Assembly (NCBI RefSeq): GCF_018130145.1
Contig: NZ_JAFCMB010000012.1
Location: 124,001-188,000, forward strand
DNA length: 64,000 nt
Source of the DNA: Bradyrhizobium sp. AUGA SZCCT0176
GTDB lineage: Bacteria; Pseudomonadota; Alphaproteobacteria; Rhizobiales; Xanthobacteraceae
Direction: 5' to 3'
The notes beneath the pieces were generated by a model, which was not told where the DNA came from, did not search any database, and saw only the letters and a program-made list of their open reading frames with translations. Positions 53,274 through 60,822 of the stretch are shown here, one piece after another. Every line of letters starts with the position of its first letter. The first letter of the stretch is position 1. A program made the position numbers and the translations under genes.

Positions 53274-54245
53274 CTATTCGATCACCTCGTCGGCAATGGC
53301 CAGCAACGACGGCGGTATTACCAAGCCGAGCGCCTTTGCGGTTTTGAGGTTGATGACGAGCTGAAATTTGGTTGGCTGCTCGACAGGCAGCTCGCTGGGA
53401 GTGGTGCCTTTGAGAATTTTGTCCACATACTCGGCAGCGCGGCGATACATGTCCCTTTGACTTGGGCCATACGTTATAAGAGCGCCTGAGCGCACGGCAC
53501 CGACGCTCCCGCTCATCGCAGGAAGCCGAAGTCTGCTCACCTGATCAAGGACGGCGGCCCGGAGGTTGGCGGTAAGCGGGTCTTCGATGACAAACAGGCT
53601 TGTCGCACCGGACGCAACGAGTGCGTCCATTCGGGCAGCCGTGAACTCTGGGGGCCTTCTCACCTCCAGGAGTTCGAGCCGGATACCTTCTCGGTCCGCA
53701 GCCACCCTCAATTCCTTCAAGGCCAACGCGCTGTAGGGGGTATCGGGGTTCAAGAGCACACCGACGGCTCTCTGGCCTGGAACGCACGTCAGCAACAGTT
53801 GAAGCTGTTTGCCCTTCAACTCGGCAGACTGGCCGCTCAGGCCCGTCACGTTGCCACCGGGCCGCGCCAGAGTTTGCACGAGACCCGCCCCAATCGGATC
53901 ACCGACGGTCGCAAACACAATGGGGATGGTGGCGGTTGCAGTTTTGAGCGCCTTTGGTGCGAGCGTACCCCACCCCGCTACAAGCACATCCGGCTTTGCA
54001 CGCACAAGTTCTTCGGCCATTGCGGCAAGTCGCCCGGGGTCTCCGTCGGCGGATCGATGCTCGAAGTTCAGGTTTTTTCCCTCGACATAGCCGAGGTCTC
54101 GCAGCGGTCCGGTGAATTGAGAAGCATCCTCACCTGTATCCAGCGTGAGCAGCCCGACACGATATGTTTTGGATTGTGCGTGTGCCGAGAGCGGCCACGC
54201 ACCCGCTGTGCCAACAATGAGACCGATAAATTCACGCCGTTTCAT
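53274..54245 (-). CDS. orphan ABC transporter substrate-binding protein, copy C
   Basis: A 323-residue exported binding protein, COG2984 type. ATG 54245 begins MKRREFIGLIVGTAGAWPLS...AHAQ; AGGA lies about 8 nt upstream. Family blocks: RVGLLTLDTGEDASQF, LARPGGNVTGLSG and the C-terminal QPTKFQLVINLKTAKALGL with DEVIE-stop. No transport partners adjoin. Repeats lie on both sides (copies 7 and 8). Confidence 0.9.
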   Translation of the reverse strand: MKRREFIGLIVGTAGAWPLSAHAQSKTYRVGLLTLDTGEDASQFTGPLRDLGYVEGKNLNFEHRSADGDPGRLAAMAEELVRAKPDVLVAGWGTLAPKALKTATATIPIVFATVGDPIGAGLVQTLARPGGNVTGLSGQSAELKGKQLQLLLTCVPGQRAVGVLLNPDTPYSALALKELRVAADREGIRLELLEVRRPPEFTAARMDALVASGATSLFVIEDPLTANLRAAVLDQVSRLRLPAMSGSVGAVRSGALITYGPSQRDMYRRAAEYVDKILKGTTPSELPVEQPTKFQLVINLKTAKALGLVIPPSLLAIADEVIE

Positions 54246-54299
54246 GAACGCGTCCTGTACCGAGGAGGAACTATCATAGTATCGGCTCGGCAACGGAGC

Positions 54300-54410
54300 G
54301 CCAATGTCCGTTGTGGGTCATTGTCGGAAGTTAGTGCGCGCGTTGGCGACGTCCGCTCCACCCCTGTGAACGGACATTGTCAGCCCAGCGGCTAGGTCCG
54401 AAAGGTGCCG
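54300..54410. repeat. dispersed repeat, copy 8, with perfect 10-bp inverted ends
   Basis: AATGTCCGTT at 54303-54312 and AACGGACATT at 54369-54378 are exact reverse complements. GGGTCA follows the left end; GGTCCGAAAGGTGCC closes the tail. Located about 55 bp upstream of gene C's start. Confidence 0.8.
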
Positions 54411-54554
54411 GACTAATTCTGACCTGCCAAGGAATCGGCTGTCGGTTCCAAGCCCATCCACTAATTCGTCAGAACGGGTGTCCTAATCCCATGAAATTTA
54501 GGATGATTTTGAAACCGAATCCAAAATCACGATTTATCTTTGCAAACAAGGAAG

Positions 54555-54720
54555 ATGGCCAGGGCCGACGACGAATCGCTAAAACCGAAAGACTTTCCAG
54601 TTCACGCGAACTAAGAAGTCGTCAGGAACGACGGTAACACTATCGCTGAAGCGCGCGTCAAGAAAACTGCAGAAGACATTGCGGAGCGCTTAAACGCGGA
54701 GGAGGACCTTCGCGAAAGTA
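54555..54720 (+). pseudogene. small hydrophilic protein with in-frame TAA
   Basis: The frame from ATG 54555 gives MARADDESLKPKDFPVHAN, then TAA at 54612, and continues in the same frame with EVVRNDGNTIAEARVKKTAE and DIAERLNAEEDL. The two parts resemble one short hypothetical rhizobial protein. A single substitution or a short deletion at the stop is likely. Moderate-to-low confidence because the product is short. Confidence 0.4.
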
Positions 54721-54808
54721 GACCGTTGGTCGGCAAAACATTCCCAGCACGGATTCTGCCATCGGCGTACGTCTTCCTCCTTCCTCATGCAAAACAAAGG
54801 TCTGAAAA

Positions 54809-55282
54809 ATGGCAAACCAACCAACGAGTGACAACTATTCCGGTAAGTTTCCGGATTCCGTGCCGTTTTTTGATTTCGCAGGGTTCATCGAAATGAGCCG
54901 AAACACGCTGACAGAAACGGTGAAGCAGAACTCGAAATTGAGCACAACCCTGCAAGCTCTCGGTAAGGAATGGACCGAATTCGTCGGAGCGCGTCTGCAT
55001 GAAGAGTCGCAGTTGCTCCAGACACTTCGTGAGTGCAGAGAGTTGCCGAGTATGCAACGCGCATATCTGCAATTTTGGGAAAAAGCTCTTTCCCAGTATG
55101 GCGAGGAAGCGCAGCGCCTCATGCGAATAACTCAAGCCGCCATGCAAGAGGCCGCCCATAGTGCGCAAGAGCGCCTTGAAGCCACAAACGGCGGAAACGC
55201 TCATGGCAGCGGGGCCTCTAGCAACTCTATGCCGCCGTCACCGACGAAGAAGGTCAGTCCTTCCCCTCGTGAGAGAGTGTAG
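54809..55282 (+). CDS. phasin-family protein
   Basis: A 157-residue helical protein (FFDFAGFIEMSRNTLTETVK, LQALGKEWTEFVGARLHEES, EEAQRLMRITQAAMQEAA). The helix pattern around residues 25-125 fits the phasin_2/phasin family, which coats polyhydroxyalkanoate granules. AAGG lies about 10 nt before ATG 54809. The Ser/Pro-rich tail is not helical. The adjoining phosphofructokinase suggests carbon-storage metabolism. Confidence 0.72.
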   Translation: MANQPTSDNYSGKFPDSVPFFDFAGFIEMSRNTLTETVKQNSKLSTTLQALGKEWTEFVGARLHEESQLLQTLRECRELPSMQRAYLQFWEKALSQYGEEAQRLMRITQAAMQEAAHSAQERLEATNGGNAHGSGASSNSMPPSPTKKVSPSPRERV

Positions 55283-55467
55283 CGGACCCATCGTGGGAGA
55301 GCGTAGCAGACCATTTCGCAGTGACCTCTTCAACCTGGTAGCCCCGGCGATCTGAGACCGGCATAGGCTAAAAACCTTAGGACGATCGTTGGGTCGAGTC
55401 TGAGTGATATTTTTCATTTGAACTGGCGAGGTCGCAAATTGCGACATGCCAATCCTGGGAGGTGGGC

Positions 55468-56655
55468 TTGGCGAGAAAACGCATCGGCATTCTCACGGGC
55501 GGCGGCGACGTCCCCGGCCTTAACGCTGTCATCAAGAGCGTCACTTATCGCGGCAGTGAGAACGACATCGAGGTCATCGGCCTCCGCCGTGGTTGGGAGG
55601 CCCTCACGCACCTCAACCTGGAGGACCCGGCCAGCAAATCTCACTACCTCATGCCCCTGAATCGTGAAAACACGCGCACCATCGACCGGAGCGGCGGCAC
55701 CGTGCTGCACTCGAGCCGCATCAATCCGTCCAAAATGCAAAAGCTGCCCGAACATCTCGTCGGCAAGGACCTTCCGGTCTCCCTAAGTACCAGGGGCGGC
55801 GGCGCAACCAAGACGTGGGACCTCACCGGCCAGGTGCTGGCGAACCTCTCGGGGCTCGGCATCGAACACCTGATCGCCATCGGCGGCGACGACACGCTTA
55901 GTTATGCCGCCAAGCTCAACGAACTCGGTGTCAAGATCATCGCCATCCCGAAGACGATGGACAACGACGTCCGCAACACCGAGTACTGCATCGGCTTCTC
56001 GACCGCGATCACTCGCGCCAGCGCAGCTATCCAGCGGCAGCGAACCACTGTCGGCTCGCACGAGCGAATTGGCATTTTCCGCGTCTTTGGCCGCGATGCC
56101 GGATTTACCGCGCTCTACACCGCGTACGCGACCTCGATCCGATGCGTCATACCGGAGTACAAGGTCAATCTCGACAGATTGATCCAGTTGCTCCTTGAAG
56201 AGAAGCGCGCCAACCCGAGCAATTACGCGCTGATCGTGCTCAGCGAGGGCGCCGAGTGGGAGGGCTACAAGCTGCAGGAATACGGCGAGCCCGACGCCTA
56301 TGGTCACCGCAAGAAGGCCAGCGTGGCGGAATCGCTTGCCGAGGAGATCAAGCAGCGCGTTGGAGAAGAGACAATCACCTCTGACCTTACCTACGATTTG
56401 CGATCGGGCGAACCTGACTTCATCGACAAGCTTGTAGCCCTGACTTTCGGCAACATGGCCTACGATGCCATCCTGGAAGGCAAGACCGGTCTCATGTCGG
56501 CTCTGGTAGAGGGCCGTTACGACCTCGTGCCCATCCCTGACCCCAAGCTGGGGCCTCGCAAATTGGATGTCGCCAGCACATACAACACGGAGCGCTACCG
56601 CCCTACCTACGGCAACAAGCTGGGGCTGCCGGTCTTTCTCAACCGCGCGTCATAG
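55468..56655 (+). CDS. 6-phosphofructokinase, pyrophosphate-dependent type
   Basis: A 395-residue phosphofructokinase (ARKRIGILTGGGDVPGLNAV). TTG 55468 is preferred to GTG 55462 because GGGAGG lies 5-6 nt upstream. The two residues that decide the phosphoryl donor are both of the pyrophosphate kind: GGDD at about residue 138-141 (ATP enzymes have GGDG) and PKTMDND near 161 (ATP enzymes have PGT). It should convert fructose 6-phosphate to the 1,6-bisphosphate with PPi, reversibly. Many alphaproteobacteria lack ATP-PFK, so this may supply glycolytic or CBB-linked flux. It follows the phasin gene. Confidence 0.93.
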   Translation: MARKRIGILTGGGDVPGLNAVIKSVTYRGSENDIEVIGLRRGWEALTHLNLEDPASKSHYLMPLNRENTRTIDRSGGTVLHSSRINPSKMQKLPEHLVGKDLPVSLSTRGGGATKTWDLTGQVLANLSGLGIEHLIAIGGDDTLSYAAKLNELGVKIIAIPKTMDNDVRNTEYCIGFSTAITRASAAIQRQRTTVGSHERIGIFRVFGRDAGFTALYTAYATSIRCVIPEYKVNLDRLIQLLLEEKRANPSNYALIVLSEGAEWEGYKLQEYGEPDAYGHRKKASVAESLAEEIKQRVGEETITSDLTYDLRSGEPDFIDKLVALTFGNMAYDAILEGKTGLMSALVEGRYDLVPIPDPKLGPRKLDVASTYNTERYRPTYGNKLGLPVFLNRAS

Positions 56656-56779
56656 GGTGCCAGGCGGTAACCGCCAAGGACGTCTCCTATGGGGCAGCCT
56701 CGGAAGTAGTGCCCGGCCAGATGGGTCTGCCGACGCGGGTGTCAGGGCCTCGTGCCGAGATCATGAAGGGGTCAGGGCC

Positions 56780-56833
56780 ATGGAGATCGAACGCACTACA
56801 TTCGGCACCATCACGATTGACGGAACGACGTAG
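56780..56833 (+). pseudogene. Mth938-like (DUF498) N-terminal remnant
   Basis: ATG 56780 gives MEIERTTFGTITIDGTT then TAG; relatives continue with K-Y-x-HDV. Downstream sequence (LSGDRV in frame) may be its scrambled remainder. Short, so low confidence. Confidence 0.4.
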
Positions 56834-56912
56834 TTATCCGGCGATCGCGTGTAGCGCGAGTTGGTCAAAGCGTGCCCAATAGAGCCCATCAGGGCTCCAC
56901 TAAGAGGGCAGC

Positions 56913-57188
56913 GTGTTGCAATCCATATCCAAGATTCCCGGTCGCTATTATCTGGCAGTCTTTGTGCTGGCGTTCGCGACACTTTCCTACCAGATCCTGA
57001 TAACGCGCTTCTTCAGTGTTATGCTCCATCATCATTTCGCATTCGCGGCCATTTCACTTGCCATGCTAGGGCTCACCCGCGGAGCGATGGAGGTCTACGG
57101 CAAGCCCGACCGTTATGCCACGGAGCGGGTTGGCATCGATAATGAAAGAGGCCGCCTCATCTGGCGGCCTCTTTGCCTTGCGATCTAG
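56913..57188 (+). pseudogene. polytopic membrane protein, truncated (spermidine-synthase-like N-terminus)
   Basis: GTG 56913 opens a frame with two hydrophobic helices (YYLAVFVLAFATLSYQILIT, FAFAAISLAMLGLTRG) resembling the membrane N-terminus of spermidine-synthase-like proteins. Resemblance ends near YATERVG, after which the frame runs into a terminator hairpin. A real gene would be several hundred codons longer. Confidence 0.55.
57145..57173 (+). terminator. terminator hairpin
   Basis: AAAGAGGCCGCC, loop TCATC(T), GGCGGCCTCTTT: a 12-bp stem with A/T ends, able to work in both directions. It may serve the minus-strand cluster of small genes to its right or a lost plus-strand gene. Confidence 0.8.
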
Positions 57189-57196
57189 GCCCCCGC

Positions 57197-57367
57197 CTAG
57201 CTTTGAAGTCCGACCCTCTCGATGGGCATCTGCAATTCGGCAGCCCGTTCTTTCCGTTCCTTCTTGGAAAACTCGTGCTCGCGCTGCTCGAAAGCCGCAA
57301 GTTCCTTTTGTGCCGCTTCAAGAAAGCGGTCGCGTGGTGTCACTGCCAACTGAGTGTGCCTTGTCAT
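57197..57367 (-). CDS. small charged hypothetical protein
   Basis: A 56-residue helical, highly charged protein (MTRHTQLAVTPRDRFLEAAQ, KELAAFEQREHEFSKKERKE). ATG 57367 is preferred over the longer frame. Last of four small minus-strand genes (58129-57197) that end near the terminator at 57145. No family name. Confidence 0.5.
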   Translation of the reverse strand: MTRHTQLAVTPRDRFLEAAQKELAAFEQREHEFSKKERKERAAELQMPIERVGLQS

Positions 57368-57489
57368 TATTACGCCACCCATTGCTACCCCAGCGCCCAA
57401 CCTATCCAACTGCGGGAACCTGGGAAAGGTTCGTGACGGTAAAATTACGGACTGATGAAATCGGGACACAGTGCCCACCTGAGGCGGCC

Positions 57490-57669
57490 TTAATTCTTGT
57501 TCGTGAACTTCGCGATCTTCCGCGTTCCGTCCCACAGCTCTACATCATGGCCGTCAACGAGCCGCTTGGCGCGCTCTTTGGCGGTGTCATCACCATCGCA
57601 TTCGATCTCAACGCGATCAACGATATGGCCGTCCGAGCTGATCAGGAAAGCGCGGTAAATGTGCTGCAT
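57490..57669 (-). CDS. small conserved hypothetical protein
   Basis: A 59-residue protein: MQHIYRAFLISSDGHIVDRV, DDTAKERAKRLVDGHDVELW, RKIAKF. This beta-alpha-beta layout with GHDxELW is a common hypothetical family in Bradyrhizobium. Function unknown. Confidence 0.7.
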   Translation of the reverse strand: MQHIYRAFLISSDGHIVDRVEIECDGDDTAKERAKRLVDGHDVELWDGTRKIAKFTNKN

Positions 57670-57727
57670 GTCATACCAGCCCGTGAATCGGTGCTGGAAA
57701 GTAGGGCTGGGTAAAATCGAGAACAAG

Positions 57728-57916
57728 TTAACTTTGTACCTTTACTTCAAATCCCTTGTTGAGTTGTCGCAGCGGAATGAACCTGCTGCATGAGGGACAG
57801 GCCATGGCGGTGGCACCGCAACCGCACGCATATTTCCCTGACCATGGCCGGTCAGGGTGGGCGTCACAGACGCACCGCGTTTCATCGCATACGAAGCACC
57901 CTATCGACTTAATCAC
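57728..57916 (-). CDS. small zinc-ribbon-like protein
   Basis: A 62-residue Cys-rich protein with CFVC, CVC, CGC and CPSC pairs (two putative zinc sites). GGGAGG lies 4-5 nt before GTG 57916. It begins 12 bp after the stop of the gene at 57929, so the two are co-transcribed. Prophage-like or regulatory; no target known. Confidence 0.65.
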   Translation of the reverse strand: MIKSIGCFVCDETRCVCDAHPDRPWSGKYACGCGATAMACPSCSRFIPLRQLNKGFEVKVQS

Positions 57917-57928
57917 TGCGCTGCCTCC

Positions 57929-58129
57929 CTATTCTGGCGGCTTCAGTCCGGGTGACGAAATCCAGGCGGTAATGCTGGCGGCGGTTTCTGCCTCGCGGGC
58001 TTTGCGTAGAAGCGTCTGCCGCTTCGATCCCGGCTTCAGACTTTTGGCGGTTTCCCTAAGTTTGATTGCCTCTAGGGCTAACCGCTCGTCCAAAGGGTGA
58101 TCGTGTTCAATGTGCCGTCGCTCCGACAT
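57929..58129 (-). CDS. small conserved hypothetical protein
   Basis: A 66-residue helical, charged protein (HDHPLDERLALEAIKLRETA, QTLLRKAREAETAASITAWI). GGAGG lies 5-6 nt before ATG 58129. First gene of the four-gene small cluster. A hypothetical family frequent in Bradyrhizobium. Confidence 0.7.
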   Translation of the reverse strand: MSERRHIEHDHPLDERLALEAIKLRETAKSLKPGSKRQTLLRKAREAETAASITAWISSPGLKPPE

Positions 58130-58337
58130 GGGAACCTCCGTCGCCCCATCCCAAAACTCTCATTCCCCCGACGCGGTTCCCGATTCAAAAGGAGCCACTG
58201 CTAAAGTTGTAAAGGGGCCACTAGCCATCGAACGGAATGGAAAGGGGCCAGCACCTGAGGAGATATGGGAATGGATCAAGAAATTTGTACGCTTCGAGAA
58301 CGCGCCCCTCGACGAGGTCCGTTCCGGGTCAAACTGA
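58128..58337 (+). CDS. doubtful small ORF ending inside a repeat
   Basis: A 69-codon frame (MGTSVAPSQNSHSPDAVPDS, EEIWEWIKKFVRFENAPLDE). The frame closes within dispersed-repeat copy 9. No ribosome site is evident. Kept only because the C-terminal helix looks protein-like. Confidence 0.25.
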   Translation: MGTSVAPSQNSHSPDAVPDSKGATAKVVKGPLAIERNGKGPAPEEIWEWIKKFVRFENAPLDEVRSGSN

Positions 58338-58445
58338 GAAGTCCAGGCGGGCCTTCGGGAAGTCGGCTTTGCCCTCAACAGCGGACTTCGTCAAAGGTTG
58401 TCGGCATGTCGCAAAGGCGCCCGAAGCGGACATGCTCGCAACCGA
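58315..58445. repeat. dispersed repeat, copy 9 (subtype of copy 2)
   Basis: Reads GGTCCGTTCCGGGTCAAACT, GCCTTCGGGAAGTCGGCTTT, AACAGCGGACTTCGTC and ATGTCGCAAAGGCGCC. It has the same interior as copy 2 at 33785. It lies next to another substrate-binding-gene remnant. Confidence 0.7.
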
Positions 58446-58479
58446 CGAGGCGCAGCGCTTCGTCGACAGACCGTCCCTG

Positions 58480-58565
58480 CCCTTATCGATGACCTCGTTC
58501 GCAGACACCAAAAGTGCTTGCGGCACGATCAGCCCCAGCGCCCTCGTGCCCGCGCAGAGGCGACC
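58480..58565 (-). pseudogene. ABC substrate-binding protein C-terminal remnant
   Basis: On the minus strand RALGLIVPQALLVSANEVID, corresponding to the last about 20 residues of the COG2984 family (compare KALGLVIPPSLLAIADEVIE in gene C). The stop codon is lost and the rest is absent. Copy 9 of the repeat adjoins it, as in the intact loci. Confidence 0.75.
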
Positions 58566-58660
58566 TCTTCTGTAGCGGCAATCGCGACTACAAAGTTCGG
58601 ATTTTGATGAATAACCGGACTCGCATCACGAGCCCGGGGTATTACGTTTTGGCTACGGCA

Positions 58661-59899
58661 TTAGCGTGCCGGCTTGAGCGTATTCTCGATCAGGTAGGCC
58701 GTGGCCTTTGGGGCTACATCCTCGCTGGCGCGGATCGCGAATCGATAGTGCACGCCACCCCAGACGCGGACATTCTTCTGCTCCTCGGCCATATCGGCCA
58801 GGCTGGCGAACTGCCTGGTCCGCTTCGGATCCCGCACATCGGTCGCCGTGAACGGAATGGCCTTCACCGGCCCGAAAACCGATTCCAGGACCGCCACCGC
58901 TGTGGTGGCGTTGTAGGTCGCCTGCGACGGGTATTCAGGATGCATCGGCGTCGGATTGAACGATGTCCAGCCGGCATCCCGCTCGGTCGCATCGTTGCCG
59001 TCCTGGTCGCCATTGCGGATAGCGGTGACGGGCCGCCAGAAATTGTAGTAGTACTTCGCCTCCCAATTGAGAACGTAGGCGTTCGCCAGACCCATGTTGA
59101 GCAGCGCGAACAGGCGCGCACATTCAGCGAGCGGCATTTCCTTTGTCTTCGCAAGCTCGCGCGCCGCCGCTTGCAGCGCAGGGCCGAAATTGACGTTGCC
59201 CCAAAATGTTACCGCTTCGGTCTGCTCGGGAGTGCGCGCCGTGCTCTTGGTGCCGCCGAGGCTCTTCACCTCGTTGTAGTCGCGGGCCCACTCTGCGCTC
59301 GACAGCGTCGGCGGCGGGCCGGGCCGGAACTGGTCGGCGCCGTTGAGCACCCATGGCTTCGCGCGCGCATATTGCTCCCACGCCGGCAGTGTCGTCGGCA
59401 CGTAGGCCCCGGGAGCAGCGTGCGGCCTGTAAGCGTCGGGAGCGTTGGTGCCGTCGTTGGCGCGGTCGGCCTGGACCGCGGCGGCCACCTCCATACCCAG
59501 CTTGATGCCTTCGGTCTTTGCGGGCCCCTCTGGGATCGCCTTGAGTGATGCCGCGTAGCCCTCTTCGATCTTGGATTTCTGCTGAGGATAGACCTGGGTG
59601 AGGATCTGCTGCGCGGCCGCCGCGGCCGCGGCTTCTGCGGATGCGCTTGGTGCGGCCGGAAGCGTTGCGACCACGCGCGTGTAACGATTCTGAACCGTGT
59701 TGATCGCGTCGGACATGGCGACATGCACCATGGCCAAGGTGCGGAGTTTGGGATTGTTGCCGACGTCGTTCGCCACCAGATCATTGGTGATGACGTTCCA
59801 ATCGGTGACTACATCGGCGCGCGCGGGCGCTGCCAACAGCGCTGCCGCGACTATGCCCGGCAGCAAAGTTGCAGCCGATAATCTTAAATCGGATCTCAT
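58661..59899 (-). CDS. vanadium-dependent haloperoxidase-like PAP2 phosphatase
   Basis: A 412-residue exported protein (signal peptide MRSDLRLSAATLLPG..., ending ARA; GGAGG upstream of ATG 59899). Blocks: NFWRPVTAIRNGD (motif I with R and P), HPEYPSQAT (position of motif II) and GGVHYRFAIRASED (motif III). These match the VHPO/PAP2 superfamily, which hydrolyses phosphoesters or, with vanadate, halogenates. Motif II reads PSQAT instead of PSGH, so its acid/base His is not where expected. Confidence 0.85.
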   Translation of the reverse strand: MRSDLRLSAATLLPGIVAAALLAAPARADVVTDWNVITNDLVANDVGNNPKLRTLAMVHVAMSDAINTVQNRYTRVVATLPAAPSASAEAAAAAAAQQILTQVYPQQKSKIEEGYAASLKAIPEGPAKTEGIKLGMEVAAAVQADRANDGTNAPDAYRPHAAPGAYVPTTLPAWEQYARAKPWVLNGADQFRPGPPPTLSSAEWARDYNEVKSLGGTKSTARTPEQTEAVTFWGNVNFGPALQAAARELAKTKEMPLAECARLFALLNMGLANAYVLNWEAKYYYNFWRPVTAIRNGDQDGNDATERDAGWTSFNPTPMHPEYPSQATYNATTAVAVLESVFGPVKAIPFTATDVRDPKRTRQFASLADMAEEQKNVRVWGGVHYRFAIRASEDVAPKATAYLIENTLKPAR

Positions 59900-60147
59900 T
59901 TTGCGCCTCCGTTTGTGGTGCCCACACATGCGGACCCTCCACACGGTGGGCACGGTCAGTCTCCTTCTTTCCACTGGCGTGGACTATTGGTCGAGATGAC
60001 GCATCCTGGCTGTTTGGCTTTTGGACTGGCTGTCTGCCGAATTCTGTATAACTCTACCGCTTCGTCCGAAAGTGGCGCAGCTCTCGCTGCGGCGCATAAA
60101 TTGGGCTTTAACGGGGCACGGGGGCGCGAGACCACCCTTGCGGGCAT

Positions 60148-60260
60148 AATGTCCGCTTTAGCTCATTTTCAGACCTCGCTTCACACAAGTGCGAAGTCTG
60201 CGTCAAACCCATTAAACGGACATCGTCAGGCAGTGCTTCCACGTCCGGAAAGTGCCAAGC
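60148..60260. repeat. dispersed repeat, copy 10
   Basis: Reads AATGTCCGCTTTAGCTCATT, GTGCGAAGTCTGCG, AAACGGACATCGTCAGGCAG and CGTCCGGAAAGTGCCAAG. It ends about 20 bp beyond the stop of the cytochrome gene. Confidence 0.65.
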
Positions 60261-60282
60261 GGACCAACGGCCGGCCCCGAAG

Positions 60283-60822
60283 CTACTTCGGATTGCGCGG
60301 GAACGGGATAAACCCGTCCCGGTTCGGCATTCTCACCTTGGGCAGCGACTGCGCATCGATCACATCGTTCGACCCGACCATCCCGTTGAGATCGAGGATA
60401 TAGGCCGTTACCGCGTAGACTTCGTCCGCGGTAAGCGATTTCGACTCTTGGAATGGCATTGCGCGACGTACATAGTCGAACAGTGTTGTTGCGTAGGGCC
60501 AGTAACTTCCCACAGTCTTTATCGGTGTTTTGTCCGGTGCCAGTGTGCCCATACCGCCGACGAGCGCTCCAGCGAGCACGACACTAGGCCCGATTCCCCT
60601 ATCGCCGTGACAAGCCTGGCATTTCGCTACGTAGATGGCTTCTCCCTCGATGGCGGTGCCACGACCAGGCGGCAGACCTGCGCCATCCGGTCCGATGCTG
60701 ATGTCCCACGCTGCGATGTCGGCGGGCTCGATCGATTGCCCGAACTGCGGGGATTGGGCCAGAGCGGCCGATCCGCTAGTCAGCACAGATACGCAGACTG
60801 CAACGGATTTAGACGTAAACAT
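60283..60822 (-). CDS. cytochrome c, partner of the sulfite dehydrogenase
   Basis: A 179-residue periplasmic monoheme cytochrome. Signal peptide (MFTSKSVAVCVSVLTSGSAA, ending LAQ), heme motif CQACHG at residues 68-73 and a likely distal Met in RRAMPFQ. GGGGGAGG lies about 8 nt before ATG 60822. Its start overlaps the end of the molybdenum enzyme gene by 14 bp. It stands where SoxD (usually diheme and longer) is found in sox clusters; here the SorB-like single-heme form is present. It should take electrons from sulfite oxidation to the terminal oxidase. Confidence 0.9.
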   Translation of the reverse strand: MFTSKSVAVCVSVLTSGSAALAQSPQFGQSIEPADIAAWDISIGPDGAGLPPGRGTAIEGEAIYVAKCQACHGDRGIGPSVVLAGALVGGMGTLAPDKTPIKTVGSYWPYATTLFDYVRRAMPFQESKSLTADEVYAVTAYILDLNGMVGSNDVIDAQSLPKVRMPNRDGFIPFPRNPK

